Source of the DNA: Turritopsis dohrnii
Taxonomy: Eukaryota > Cnidaria > Hydrozoa > Anthoathecata > Oceaniidae
Assembly: GCA_027922465.2 (NCBI GenBank)
Contig: BQMF02000016.1
Span: 1,302,001-1,366,000, forward strand
Length of the DNA: 64,000 nt
Reading direction: 5' to 3'
Shown: positions 43,006-55,461 of the stretch, one piece after another
Position numbering within the stretch: the stretch's first letter is position 1
Layout: every line of letters begins with the position of its first letter
The notes under the pieces: generated by a model
Database searches by the model: none
What the model saw: only the letters and a program-made list of their open reading frames with translations
What the model was told of the DNA's origin: nothing
Program-made: the position numbers and the translations under genes

Positions 43006-45511
43006 CTAGTATCCCGGGTAAAAACTTTTTACCGAACTTAACTTCGAAAACATTAGGTCAAATCCACCATTCCCGTGTACGTACCCCATGACGAAAAAAT
43101 AAATCATAGAATCGCAACTCAAAAACATCCCAGGCGGCGTCGCTCGCCACCCTTGTTCAGTATGCATTGTGTCGCAGAATTTAACTCTTGCAAAAGTTTC
43201 TTTTCAGGCATTAATTTTTTGATTCATTTCTTACATTCAGAAAATTTAAAACAGAAACAAATAGCAACATGGCTCAGAATATATATTCATACGCAGAAGA
43301 GAAGTAACTTTAATGTAAAAATATGCAATATATAACTCAGAACCGTTTACCCAGACATACAAAACCAAACATTGAATAATATTACAAAAATGATACCTTC
43401 CAACTTTTTCTTTTGTTCAAAAGTTACTACTGGACTGCAACCATTAATGAATTTTTAAAATGATATATTTAGTTCTTCCCAAAACCATCAACATCATGAT
43501 TAAAACCATGAGTTTCATTTCTTTGTGCTTTTTTAATTATTGCCTAAAAGAATAATATTTCAATTGTAATACCGAAAATAAAAAAAAACAAAACAAAAAA
43601 CAAAAAAAAAGGAAATTCAAGTACGCATTTATCCTAAAAACAATAACTAAGAACAAAAATTTACACAGAAGATAAAAAGTCACAAATAAAATCATACAGC
43701 CAAAGTTATATACCTAGGCATAGTACGTAAAAACGATTACCATAACACAAAATATGCATTAACGCGATAAAATATAAACTTAAGAAAAATACAGCCAACA
43801 ACGCTTATTTTTTGTAGGATAGTTTCATTGCACAGTCATTTAAATTACATAATCCATTCTTCTCTCATTTCTACTTAACAGATGAAAACATTCAAAAAAC
43901 ATACAAAAAACCTAATCATGCTATGACGAAATCTAAAGAAAAACAAAACAAAGTAAAAGAAACTTTGAAAATATATTAACCTTAAAAATAATAATTAAAA
44001 ACACAAACGTAATGACAGAATTAGTATAGCTGAAAAATTTTTAACATATGAAAACATTCGTGGAGCCATTTTTTATTTCCAGTTCAAAGCTCCTCCTCTG
44101 CGCTGGAAAATTCAAAACACAACAGTAAACATCCCTCTTATCCTTTATTTATCCACTAATACTAACTGTGTTTTAACTAAATAGATACTTTTTAACTTTA
44201 CCTTTCAATACCAATTCACATCATCGCCCATGATAGTAAACAACAATATTGATCATGCTCTGCTGCCGCCATTATCAAACACTTCTAAACTCTTTTACTT
44301 TCTATATTTCATACCTGTAAACAAATTAATAACACTCGATTAACTTTCCAGCATACTTTCCTATTGTAAACATACACTTTCTATTTGTTTTCTACTGCAA
44401 TTTCACTACCATTTTTATACAGTGAAAGACATAAAAATGCTTTCTTCGTAACTTCATAACTGTGGAGCCATTTTGAAATAAATAAAATAAGGAACAGTTC
44501 GTTACCAAAACAAATCAGTAACTGCTCGTGTAGGACCTGCATCTTTATGATCTGATCGTTTTAACTCTGTTTTTATTCTCTTTTAACGCTGTATTTATTA
44601 AATCCGTTTGACTCATGTACTTACGTATATTACTTTATATCTTTTCCAAACAATTTTCCACCGAAAAAAAGTAAAACCATTTTCACCAATCATCCTTTCT
44701 TCAACTTCATCTACACTACTTCTGTACTGCTGCACTCCCATAACTATTTGATAACTATAAAAAGAAATTCGTAAAATCAGCACGACTTTCTTCCACTCGT
44801 TCTTCGTTTGGTTTTCATCTGAAAAAACCTATATATAAAAAAAAACAAAACAAACATCTGTTCAAAAACTCACCTACGCATGTGTGCTACCTGCTAACTA
44901 ATCACTTACACACATGCTGCTGCCTGTTCTTTTATTAATCGTTCGATCTTTCTGCAGCTAATTTTTAAAAACTTCACTGCACTTCTTCTGTATATCTAAA
45001 TATGATTTTTCATTGTAAACAAACAACTAACCCGTGTTCTTTTATTAGCTAATAAGAGTAAAAGTTTAGCAATAAACACGATAATAAAACGTTTTATAAT
45101 AATAACAATACCTTCGTGCATACAAACCTGTGTTTCTTCATCAGTTCTTTCGTCGATTTGCTGCCTAAAACAATCAAATTTAAATCAAAATATTCGTATA
45201 CAAAAAGAAACACGTCTTCTTCGCGAAGTTTCTTGCTCACGAAATGATCGTTGACAAATTTCGAACGATTAACATTGCATTGCTCGCACTCCTCCAAAGA
45301 CGTTTTTCGGCTGATTTCCACTGCGCAAGCCAAAAATAACAAAACGGAGGAGCATATACTAATCGCGAAAAATCAAAAAAATCACTCTCGCTTTGGCGTG
45401 GTTTTACGACGAAAAGGGAAAAAATAAGAAGGTTTTGACCGTGAAAAAAAAGTAAATATATCACTCTCTAAAATAAAAGTGGGATGCACAAAGCGAATTA
45501 GTATAATAAGA
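43006..45511 (-). mobile_element. Array 2 long unit (2.5 kb)
   Basis: Has the standard termini, but the conserved core is replaced by about 2.3 kb of AT-rich DNA shared with units 46048-49194 and (in part) 49195-51085. A GC-rich 3'-type block (caggcggcgtcgctcgccac) lies internally at 43131. The interior contains a minus-strand frame conserved in the other long unit (see 45094-45342). Confidence 0.8.
45094..45342 (-). other. Conserved small frame in long Helitron units, copy 1
   Basis: An 82-codon frame near the 5' end of unit 43006-45511. From SKFVNDHFVSKKLREED through STKEL and KKHRFVCTKVLLLL it is nearly identical to 48717-49010 (for example D/N and M/T changes). I do not recognise the family. 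It may be a captured host gene piece or non-coding sequence copied with the unit. Confidence 0.35.
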
Positions 45512-46350
45512 CTAGTATCTCGCGTAAAATTTTTTTACGGCTTTAATTTCGAAATAATGTGACGAAAACAGTTGACGAAAAATTAAATCACCGAATCTCA
45601 AAAAGAGACCGTGCCCATGTTGTAGAGTTCGAAAAGCTGATCAAAAAAGTGTATGGGATCGTTTCGCTACGATCAACCGTTGCAGAGATATCGTCGATCA
45701 AAGATTTTAATGACGTCATATCCGCAGTACCAAATAAAATAGGCCCAAGTGTTGCGTCACCCCGTCACCCGTATCGCCGACCCTCAAAAACGTCAGTTAT
45801 TCCTATTGGTTCTCGACATATTTCCCCAAAAACGTCGCGTTCGATTGGGGATGCAATGCAATGAATCCCCCGTGATAAGGTAAAAAAAATTGACGTCACG
45901 CAGCGTGCTATTATACTAATCGTCAATTATCAATGGTCTAACGAAAAAATGACCACGATTAAGAAGATTTTGACCGTAAATTTTAAAAAAACACAACACT
46001 GCCTAAAATAAAAGTGGGATGCACGATTGCGGATTAGTATAAGTAGACTAGTATCCCGGGTAAAAACTTTTTACCGAACTTAACTTCGAAAACATTAGGT
46101 CAAATCCACCATTCCCGTGTACGTACCCTGTGACGAAAAAATAAATCATAGAATCGCAACTCAAAAACATCCCAGGAGGCGTCGCTCGCCACCCATGTTC
46201 AGTATGCGTTGTGTCGCAGAATTTAACTCTTGGAAAAGTTTCTTTTCAGGCATTAATTTTTTAATTCATTTCTTACATTCAGAAAATTTAAAACAGAAAC
46301 AAATAGCAACATGGCTCAGAATATATATTCATACGCAGAAGAGAAGTAAC

Positions 46351-46870
46351 TGTGACTGCCTTTTGTTTTGTATATTTCAACACTTGAAATTAAGGCTACA
46401 AAGAAAATAAACTATGTCTAAATAATATGTACATAAAGTAAACATAGAACATAACAAAAATAGATAAAAAGACTAAAAGTATGAGAGAAGACTAGCCAAA
46501 GAACTGAATGGATAACTAATGCATAAGTACAAAATGGTAGGCAAATGGAAACAAAATGGCTGAAAGGGGTGGGGCAAGGCAAAAGTAACACAAGCAAAAC
46601 TGTAAATAAACAAAATATAAATAAAATAAAATAAAAACTTACTGAAATATAAGGTCCAATAATATAAAGCAGCCACAAGCAAGTAGATGTAAAAAATAAA
46701 TCAATATGATACCAATAGACTAAAGACTTTACTAAGTGCTAGAGCACAACTGCTCTGCTTAAAGTATATGCAACTGAATGTAAAGCAAACTTGACAAAAG
46801 CTATTTATAGAAAAATATAAACAAAAATGGTAGCTACCAATCAAAACAAAATAAAGTTACATCAGGAACA
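46351..46870. mobile_element. Solo LTR with GTAAC target duplication
   Basis: The 520-bp insertion begins TGTGACTGCC and ends ATCAGGAACA (TG...CA) and is flanked by GTAAC at 46346-46350 and 46871-46875. The unoccupied site is visible at about 43306-43310 in the sister unit. No protein. The family is unassigned; a 5-bp duplication fits gypsy, copia and BEL/ERV types. Confidence 0.85.
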
Positions 46871-48716
46871 GTAACTTTAATGTAAAAATATGCAATATAT
46901 AACACAGAACCGTTTACTAAGACATACAAAGCCAAACATTGAATAACATTACAAAAATGATACCTTCCAACTTTTTCTTTTGTTCAAAAGTTACTTCTGG
47001 ACTGCAACCATTAATGAATTTTTGAAATGATATAGTTAGTTCTTCCCAAAACCATCAACATCATGATTAAAACCATGAGTTTCATTTCTTCATGCTTTTT
47101 TTATTATTGCCTAAAAGAATGTTTCATTTGTAATACCGAAAAAAAAAAAAAGAAAAAAAAAAAAAAGGAAATTCAAGTACGTATTTATCCTAAAAACAAT
47201 AACTAAGAAGAAAAATTTACACAAAAGATAAAAAGTCACAAATAAAATCATAAATTCAAAGTTATATACCTAGGCATAGTACGTAAACGATTACCATAAC
47301 ACAAAATATGCATAAACGGGATAAAATATAAACTTAAGAAAAATACAGCCAACAACACTTATTTTTTGTAAGATAGTTTCATTGCACAGTCATTAAGTAA
47401 GTAAATCTTAAGTAACCCTCTCGACATTATAACCCATCATGTGCTTCATTTCTATTTTAACAGATCAAAACATTAAAAAAAACATATACAAAAAACCCAA
47501 TCATGCTATGACGAAATCTAAAGAAAAACAAAACAAAGTAAAAGAAACTTTGAAAATGTATTAACCTTAAAAATAATAATTAAAAACACAAACGTAATGA
47601 CAGAATTAGTATAGCTGAAAAATTTTTAACATATGAAAACATTCGTGGAGCCATTTTTTATTTCCAAGCTCCTCTCTGCTGGAAAATTCAAAACACAACA
47701 GTAAACATTCCTCTTATCCTTTATGTATCCACTAATACTAACTGTGTTTAACTGAATAGATACTATTTTAACTTTACCTCTCAATACCAATTCACATCAT
47801 CATAATCATGTTAGTAAACAATATTGATCATGATCTGTAGTAGCCATTATCAACTTCTAAACTCTTTACTTTCTATATTTCATACCTGTAAACAAATTAA
47901 TAACACTCGATTTACTTTCCAGGATACTTTCCTATTGTAAACATACACTTTCTCCTTGCTTACTACTGCAATTCCACTACCATTTTTATACAGTGAAGGT
48001 CATAAAAATGCTTTCTTCGTAACTTCATAACTGTGGAGCCATTTTGAATTAAATAAAATAAGGAACAGCAACTTCGTTACCAAAACAAATCATTAACTGC
48101 TCGAGGGACATGCATCTTAATGATTTGATCGTTTTAACTCTGTTTTTACTCTCTTTTAACGCTGTATTTACTAAATCCGTTTGACTCACGTACTTACGTA
48201 TATTACTTTATATCTTTTCCAAACAATTTCTCTCCGAAAAGAAGTAAAACCATTTTCTTCACCAATGTAAATAAACAGCATCCTTCTGCAGCCATTTTTA
48301 AACAACTTCAACTTCATCTACACTACTCTACTGCTGCACTCCCATAACTATTTGATAACTATAAAAAGAAATACCTAAACAGCTCGTAAAATAAAAATAG
48401 ACTTCTTTGTTTCGTTTTCCTCTGAAAAAACCTATATATAAAAAACAACATCTGTTTAAAAACTCACCTAAGCATGTGGTTATACCTGTTCTTTTATTAA
48501 TCTAAAATAAAATCTAAAATACAATAACAATAAAAGTTTAACAATAAATTGATAACTAAAACGTAAACAAACATTTAAATACATTTAAATACTAACTTGT
48601 TCTTCTATTGATCAAACATAACAGTTTTATAATAATACCTTTTGTTCGTTCGATCTTTCTGCAGCTAATTTTTAAAAACTTCACTGCACTTCTTCTGTAT
48701 ATCTAAATATGATTTT

Positions 48717-49010
48717 TCATTGTAAACAAACAACTAACCTGTGTTCTTTTAGCAAGAAACACGATAATAAAACGTTTTGTAATAATAACAATACCTTCGT
48801 GCATACAAACCTGTGTTTCTTTGTCAGTTCTTTCGTCGATTTGCTGCCTAAAACAATCAAATTTAAATTAAAATATTCGTATACAAAAAGAAACACGTCT
48901 TCTTCGCGAAGTTTCTTGCTCACGAAATGATCGTTGACAAATTTCGAACGAAGACGTTGCATTGCTCGCACTCCTCCAAAGATGTTTTTCGGCTGATTTC
49001 CACTGCGCAA
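48717..49010 (-). other. Conserved small frame in long Helitron units, copy 2
   Basis: Counterpart of 45094-45342 in the longest unit, with the same FVNDHFVSKKLREEDVFLF block and a longer tail. The upstream codons differ between the copies because of indels, so only the central part is conserved. Confidence 0.35.
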
Positions 49011-49194
49011 ACCAAAATAACAAAACGGAGGAGCATATACTAATCGCGGAAAATCAAAAAAAGTGTCTATCGCCTCCGCGTGGCTTTACGACAAAAACGG
49101 AAAAAATAAGAAGGTTTTGACCGTGAAAAAAAAACAAATATATCACTCTCTAAAATAAAAGTGTGACACACAATCGCGAATTAGTATAATAAGA

Positions 49195-51085
49195 CTAGCC
49201 GCCAGGGCGGCGTCGCTCGCCACCCATGTTCAGCTTGCGCTGTGTCGCAGAATTTAACTTGTGTAAAAGATTTTATAATTTTTTAATTCATTTCTAACAT
49301 TCAGAAGAATTAAAACAGAAACAAACAGCAATACGTCTCAGAATATACATATACGCAGAAGAGAAGTAACTTTAATGTAAAAAATGGCAATATATAACAC
49401 AGAACTGTTTACCCAGACATACAAAACCAAACATTGAATAACATTACAAAAATGTTAATTCAAAACAAATTGATACCTTCCAACTTTTGCTTTTGTTCCA
49501 AAGTTACTACTGAACTGCAATCATTAATGAATTTTGAAATGATATATAGTCTGTTCTTCCCAAAACCATCAACATCATGATTAAAACCATGAGTTTCATT
49601 TCTTTATGTTTTTTTATTATTGCCTAAAAGAATAATATTTCAATTGTAATACCGAAAATAAAAAAAAAAGCAAAAAGAAACAAAAAACAAAAAGGAAATT
49701 CAAGTGCGCATTTATCCTAAAAACAATAACTAAAAACACAAATTTACCCAGAAGATAAAAAGTAACAAATAAAAACATAATGCCAAACTATACACCCAGG
49801 CATAGTACGTAAACAATCATATACCATAACACAAAATAATGCATAAATTTGATAAAATGTAGACTGAAAAAAAATCCATCCAATAATCCTTCTTTTTTGT
49901 AGGACATAATTCATAATTTAACCATGTGCTTCATTTCTTTAATGGTTATATACACTTTTTCTTTTCTGACCTAATAAAAAAAGAAAATATTTCAGTTGAA
50001 GAACAGCTAAAATAATCACATTCATTGCAACCATATTGAAGCAAACAAAAACAAAAGACATAAAGTTGGCTGGAAGACAGGCAGATAGTACCATTTCCAC
50101 AGCCATGAGAACCATTTTTAATTGATTTGTAAATAAATAAATTACAGCGCGCGTTACCAAAACAAATTTCGTTCGTTCCGCGTTCCTTTTCATCCAGCAT
50201 CCAGTTTTCATCCAGCGAAGATACTAAATGATAGAATTATTTTGACTCATATATCTTTTCAAAACTCAATTAATTAATCTTTCAAAACTAAATTAAAATG
50301 AAAACCATTCGTTACTGTGTAAAAGAACATCATTTTTTTCTGGATTTCCTCACTGCACTTTCTTCTGTATAGCCATAACTAAAATGTAAACAAACATTTA
50401 AATACATCCATAACTTACCTGTTCTTTTATTAATCTAAAATAGAATAATAGCAGTAAAAGTTAAGCAATAAACGTTTTATAATAATACCTTCACGTACAG
50501 ACCTGTTGTTCGTTCGTCAAACGATTAATGAAAATGATTTTTTCTGCATTTCTTCACTGCACTTTCTTCTATATAGCCACATCTGATAACTAAAACAAAG
50601 TAAACGAAAACTAAAACAAAGTAAAACGTTGAAACATGTGCTGGATGTATACTCGTTATTTGTTGTTCGTTTTCGTTTTCCACATAAAAAAACATTTCAG
50701 TATGATTTTACATAATACATACATAAATAATACGTCAATACATTTACTTACGTTCTTTTATTAATCTAAAATAGAAAAACAACAAAAGAAAAGCAAATAA
50801 ACGTTTTATAATAATACCTTCGTACAGACCGATTAATGAAAATGGATTTCTTATCAACGAACATTGTCGCTATAGTTTTTCCGATTTCGGCAACCAATGA
50901 AAACGGCGAAAAGACGATCACGTGTCAAAACAAATGATCGTTGGATTGCAGTGGAAGAGTTTCTTCACTGGCCGGACTGCCGCTATATGACCACGATTAA
51001 GAAGATTTTGACCATTAAAAAAACAAAAACAAAACACTCTCTAAATTAAAAGTGGGATGCACACACGCGGATTAGTATAAGTAGA
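49195..51085 (-). mobile_element. Array 2 unit with array-1-type 3' terminus
   Basis: Its 3' end is CTAG preceded by the GC hairpin (gccgccagggcggcgtcgct), as in array 1, while its 5' end is of array 2 type. The interior shares about 700 bp with the other long units, then has its own repeats of tcttttattaatctaaaata (about 50424, 50757). Confidence 0.75.
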
Positions 51086-53751
51086 TAGTATCCCGGGTAA
51101 AACCTTTTTACCGAACTTAACTTCGAAAACTTTAGGTCAAATCCACCACTCCCGTGTACGTACCCCGTGACGAAAAAATAAATCATGGAATCGCAACTCA
51201 AAAGTGTACCCATGTTGTAGAGCTTGAAAAACTGATCAAAAAAATGTATGGGATTGTTCCGCTACGACCAACCGTTGCAGAGATATCGTCGGTCAAAGAT
51301 TTCGATGACGTCATATCCGCAGTACCAAATAAAATTTAGGCCCAAATGATGCGTCACCCCATCACCCGTATCGCTGACCCCAAAAAACGTCAGTTATCCC
51401 TATTGGTTCTCGAGATATTTCCCCAAAAACGTCGCGTTCGATTGGGGATGCAATGCAATGATTCCCCGTGATTATAAAAAAACTGACGTCAAATGATGCC
51501 ACGTGCTTTTGGAATGATCGTGAAAAAAGTGTCTCTCGCATCTACGTGGTTTTACGCGCACATAAGAGGACAATGACCGTAAAAATTAAACAAATATGTC
51601 ACTCTCTAAAATAAAAGTGGTATGCACAAATGCGAATTAGTATATATAGACTAGTAACTGGCGTAAAAGTTTTTTACGGCTATAATTTCGAAAAGGATGT
51701 GTCGAAAATAGGTGACGAAAAATTGAATCACAAAATCGTGACTGGAAAGTGTTCCCATGTTGCAGAGCTCGAAAAGCTGATCAAAAAAGTGTATGGGATC
51801 GTTTCGCTACGATCAACCGTTGCAGAGATATCGTCGATCAAAGATTTTAATGACGTCATATCCGCAGTACCACATAAAATTTAGGCCCAAATGTTGTGTC
51901 ATCCCGTCACCCGTATCGCGGACCCCAAAAAACGTCAGTTATCCCTATTGGTTCTCGAGATATTTCCCCAAAAACGTCGCGTTCGATTGGGGATGCAATG
52001 CAATGGTTCCCCCGTGATCATAAAAACATCTGACGTCAAATGTCACGTGCTATTATACTAATCGTGAATGTGTCTTGCGTGGGCGAACTGCCGCTATATG
52101 ACCACGATTAAGAAAATTTTGACCATTAAAAAAACAAAAACACAACACTCTCTAAGTTAAATGTGTTGCACACGATTGCGAATTAGTATAAGTAGATAGT
52201 ATCTCGCGTAAAAGCTTTTTACGGCTTTAATTTCCAAATGGATGTGCAAAAACCCCGTGACGAAAATTTCAATTACGAAATCGGGACTGGAAAGTGTTTC
52301 CATGTTGTAGAGCTTGAAAAACTGATCAAAAAAGTGTATGGGATCGTTTCGCTACGATCAACCGTTGCAGAGATATCGTCGATCAAAGATTTTAATGACG
52401 TCATATCCGCAGTACCAAATAAAATTTAGGTCCAAATGTTGCGTCACTCCATCACCCGTGGCACCGACCCTAAAAAACGTCAGTTATCCCTATTGGTTCT
52501 CGAGATATTTCCCCAAAAACGTCGCGTTCGATTGGGGATGCAATGCAATGGTTCCCCGTGATCATAAAAAGATCTGACGTCAAATGCCCCGTGCTATTAT
52601 ACTAATCGTGAATGTGTCTTGCGTGGTCGAACTGCCGCTATATGACCACGATTAAGAAGATTTTGACCATTAAAAAACAAAAAAACAAACACTCTCTAAA
52701 ATAAAAGTGGGATGCACAACGCGAATTAGTATATATAGACTAGTATCTCGCGTAAAAGTATTTTACGGCTTTAATTTCCAAAATGTTGTCACGAAAATAG
52801 GTGACGAAAAATTAAAGTACCAAATCTCGAAAAGAGACCGTACCCATGTTGTAGAGCCCGAAAATCTGATCAAAAAAATGTATGGGATCGTTTCGCTACG
52901 ACCAACCGTTGGAGAGATATCATCAATCAAAGATTTTGATGACGTCATAGCCGCAGTACCAAATAAAATTTAGGCCCAAATGTTGCGTTACCCCATCACC
53001 CGTGTTGCCGACCCTAAAAAACGTCAGTTATCGCTATTGGTTCTCGAGATATTTCCCCAAAAACGTCGCGTTCGATTAGGGATGCAATGCATTGGCTCCC
53101 CCGTGATAAGATAAAAATAACTGACGTCACGCCGCGTGCTAATTATCAATGGTCTAACGAAAAAATGACCACGATTAAGAAGATTTTGACCATTAAAAAA
53201 CAAATAAACAAACACTCTCTAAGTTAAATGTGTTACACACGCACGCGAATTAGTATAATAAGATATGTAAATCTGTTAATGATGTAATCATCTATATGAA
53301 ATTCTTAAACTTTTAAAGGAACTCCGCAAAGAAAACGAAATTCGTCACACAGCAATAAGTTCCCATCATCTGCGCATTGACATTGCGTATTCTGAATTCT
53401 CATTACTTTGTTACGGATCCTACTTGAAAAGGAGGCCGAGAATTCTCACAATATAACAACACAGTTAATTGCCCCCGCATTCCAGAAAGGTAGTACTTCC
53501 ACCAAAAGAGTTAAGGTAGATACACGACCAAGTAAATCAAGCTGTGCTTCGGTGGTTTACAAAAATGCGTACAGGAAACGTTCCTGTCAACGGTATCTTA
53601 ATCAAGGAGAAAGCCTTATACTTTGCAGGGGAACTTAAGGCTGAAAAATTTCAAGCTTCAGATGGATGGTTGCAAAAATGGAAACACAGGTTGGTTGGTT
53701 GATTTTTTTACTATACTCTACACTGTTAAAGTTAATTAATAATTAAATGAT

Positions 53752-54110
53752 TTACAACAGATTTGGTAGTTTTTCTTTAATAATATTGATGTACTTTTCT
53801 TCCGCTGTAAACATTAATTGAGATAGAACCTTCATCCCCAAACCATCATTTTTATTTACAACTTTTGCAGCTACAACAATTTGGCATTGATTTCCCTGAA
53901 AAGCTTTCAGAAAATAAAATATTGTCTTTGCAAATTTCCCTGAATTACCGAGAGGAGGTGGCCAATGACATCTTCTTTTCCATTTTGATAAACTGCGACT
54001 GCATATTGTCAGGCTGCATAGATATGTCTAACTTCTCACCAACTGATGGAGCCAAGTTTCTTTGTACACATGATGACCCATAACAAAAGCATCCATGCTA
54101 AAGCACTTTT
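53752..54110 (-). pseudogene. Remnant of a HIRAN-like 'GHHVYK' domain protein
   Basis: Lies antisense in the intron region of the Tigger transposase. Minus-strand pieces, in different frames, follow a family common in invertebrate genomes: MGHHVYKETW, then KLDISMQPDNM, GKEDVIGHL, GKFAKTIFYFLKAFQGNQC, then after another shift AKVVNKNDGLGMKV and EEKYINIIKEKLPNLL with a stop at 53752. At least three frameshifts. The HIRAN-like label is from memory of the family pattern; function unknown. Confidence 0.6.
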
Positions 54111-55379
54111 CCAAAATCAATGGAATTTCTTCAAGAGAGAGTATATCTTTGAGCGATGGGATATTAACCGGTTCCATGATTGTGCCACGCAAAGAAAAAC
54201 TTAGAAAAGAGAATGATTTGTAACACTGTAAAGACTGTTAACCTTAAGGTTTGATTTACACCTCGTTAAACTTTATCATTTTTTTTTTTTTTTTTTTATA
54301 GATTCGGAGTTTCCTTCAAAACGATTGCGGGTGAAACGAAGTCTGTAACTGACGAAATGACTGCCCCGTGGTGGGAAACAATCTTGTCGACTATCCTGTC
54401 CCGATATCCGCTGGAAGATATTTTCAACGCTGATGAATTTGGGCTGTTCTATCAGTGCTTGTCTGACAAGACCTACCATTTTACCAAAGAAAAATGCACC
54501 GGAGGAAAAAAAAAGCAAGGTGAGTCTAACTGGAATGGCTGCCGGAAATGCGTTTGGGGAAAGGTTACCAATGTTCGTAATCGGGAAATCAAAAAATCCC
54601 CGTTGCTTCAAAGGCGTAAAACACATCCCCGTTGGATGAACTCTGAATTGTTCGAGGAGTGGGTCAGAGAACTTGATCGAAGCTTTGGTGTCAAAAAGAG
54701 GAAAGTGACACTGATTATAGATAACTGCCCTGCTCATCCAGAGGTCTCAGGACTTAAATGGGTGGAAATAATCTTTCTTCCGCCTAATACCATGTCGATT
54801 ACTCAGCCCATGGATCAAGGTATTATCCAATCCTTAAAGGCAAAGAATCGTTCCCTTGCCGTTAAAAAGCAGATTCAAAATTTGGAAAAGCAAGGTGACT
54901 TGCCCAAATTTTCAATTCTTTCTGCAATTATCATGCTAAAAAAAAGCGTGAGATTTCATTCCCGACAAGACATTTACGAACTGTTTCAAAAAGTCGGGAA
55001 TCTCGACGGAAGCAATGGAAAGGACTTTAAATGACGAAGATGATCCTTTTGCTGATTTGAACTTTGAAGAAAATGTGATAAAGGGTTCGGAAAATGACCT
55101 CAAAGCATTGGAAGGTAAAATCAATTTAGACTATGAATTGACAGCTGAAGATCTAATTGATATTGATTTTGAAATATCGGTTAGCGGAGCCGTAACTGAT
55201 GATGATATTATCAAAGAGGTTTCCAGTAACGTTGAATGCAGTGATGACGAACCGGAGGTGGAAGAAACTTGCGAAATGCTTAGAAAGCCAAAAATCGTAG
55301 ACGTAGCGATGGCAATCAGTACATTAGAGCAATACAGTTTGTTCTCGAATTTACTCCCGTCCTTCGAAATTCGAATTAG

Positions 55380-55461
55380 AGAGACCTCCCCTAATTCGAA
55401 AAGCTCTCTAATTCGAAAAAATATTTGTCCCCCTTGGAGGTCGAATTAGAGAGAGTCAACT
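55380..55461. repeat. Tigger right end, ctaattcga repeats
   Basis: Three to four repeats of ctaattcgaa or tcgaattaga and the terminal sequence CAGTTGACTCTCTCTAATTC read from the right end, followed by TA. Typical of pogo/Tigger termini. Confidence 0.65.

Larger units (their letters stand above)
46048..49194 (-). mobile_element. Array 2 longest unit (3.1 kb)
   Basis: Close relative of unit 43006-45511, colinear from the block acgcagaagagaagtaac to the 5' end, with small indels, plus a 520-bp solo LTR (46351-46870) that the other lacks. Confidence 0.8.
42459..53263 (-). mobile_element. Tandem array 2: nine head-to-tail Helitron-like units
   Basis: Minus-strand array. Its 5' end is host A then TCTTATTATACTAATTCG at 53263; its 3' end is the perfect hairpin GGTAAAAATTTTTACC (42470-42485), seven bases, CTAG (42462-42459) and host T. 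Units: 53263-52740, 52739-52197, 52196-51651, 51650-51086, 51085-49195, 49194-46048, 46047-45512, 45511-43006 and 43005-42459. Junctions read CTAG followed directly by TC (C lost or changed at 51086 and 52197). Six units are about 520-565 bp and three are 1.9-3.1 kb with extra interior DNA. All share the core cccatgttgtagagct ... tgtatgggatcgtt ... TGACGTCA, or parts of it. No Rep/helicase. Frames seen in the core (HVVELEKLIKK, YGIVSLRPTVAEISS) recur only because the DNA recurs. Confidence 0.85.
53470..55461 (+). pseudogene. Tigger/pogo transposase pseudogene
   Basis: TcMar-Tigger-like transposase. CENP-B-type helix-turn-helix at about 53555-53690 (WFTKMRTGNVPVNG, EKALYFAGELKAEKF, SDGWLQKWKHR). 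A putative intron starts at 53691 and ends ttttatag at 54300. Then RFGVSFKTIAGETKSV and the DDE core: first Asp in NADEFGLF, second in TLIIDNCPAHP, third in TQPMDQGIIQ. Two compensating frameshifts (about 54510 and 54630) with loss of codons disrupt the stretch between the first and second Asp; the alternate frame 54433-54639 carries GKSKNPRCFKGVKH. A C-terminal acidic tail is in 55015-55449. The 3' end is an inverted-repeat-like ...gagagagtcaactg then TA at 55461. The 5' terminus was not found. Confidence 0.8.

Noticed and set aside
45140..45190. Splice-site reading of the small frame in the long Helitron units (tttttag ... gtttgta)
   Set aside because: The implied intron would be under 40 bases, too short to trust.
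46418..46682. Hydrophobic frames on the minus strand as a membrane protein
   Set aside because: They fall inside the solo LTR and its AT-rich sequence; no family recognised.
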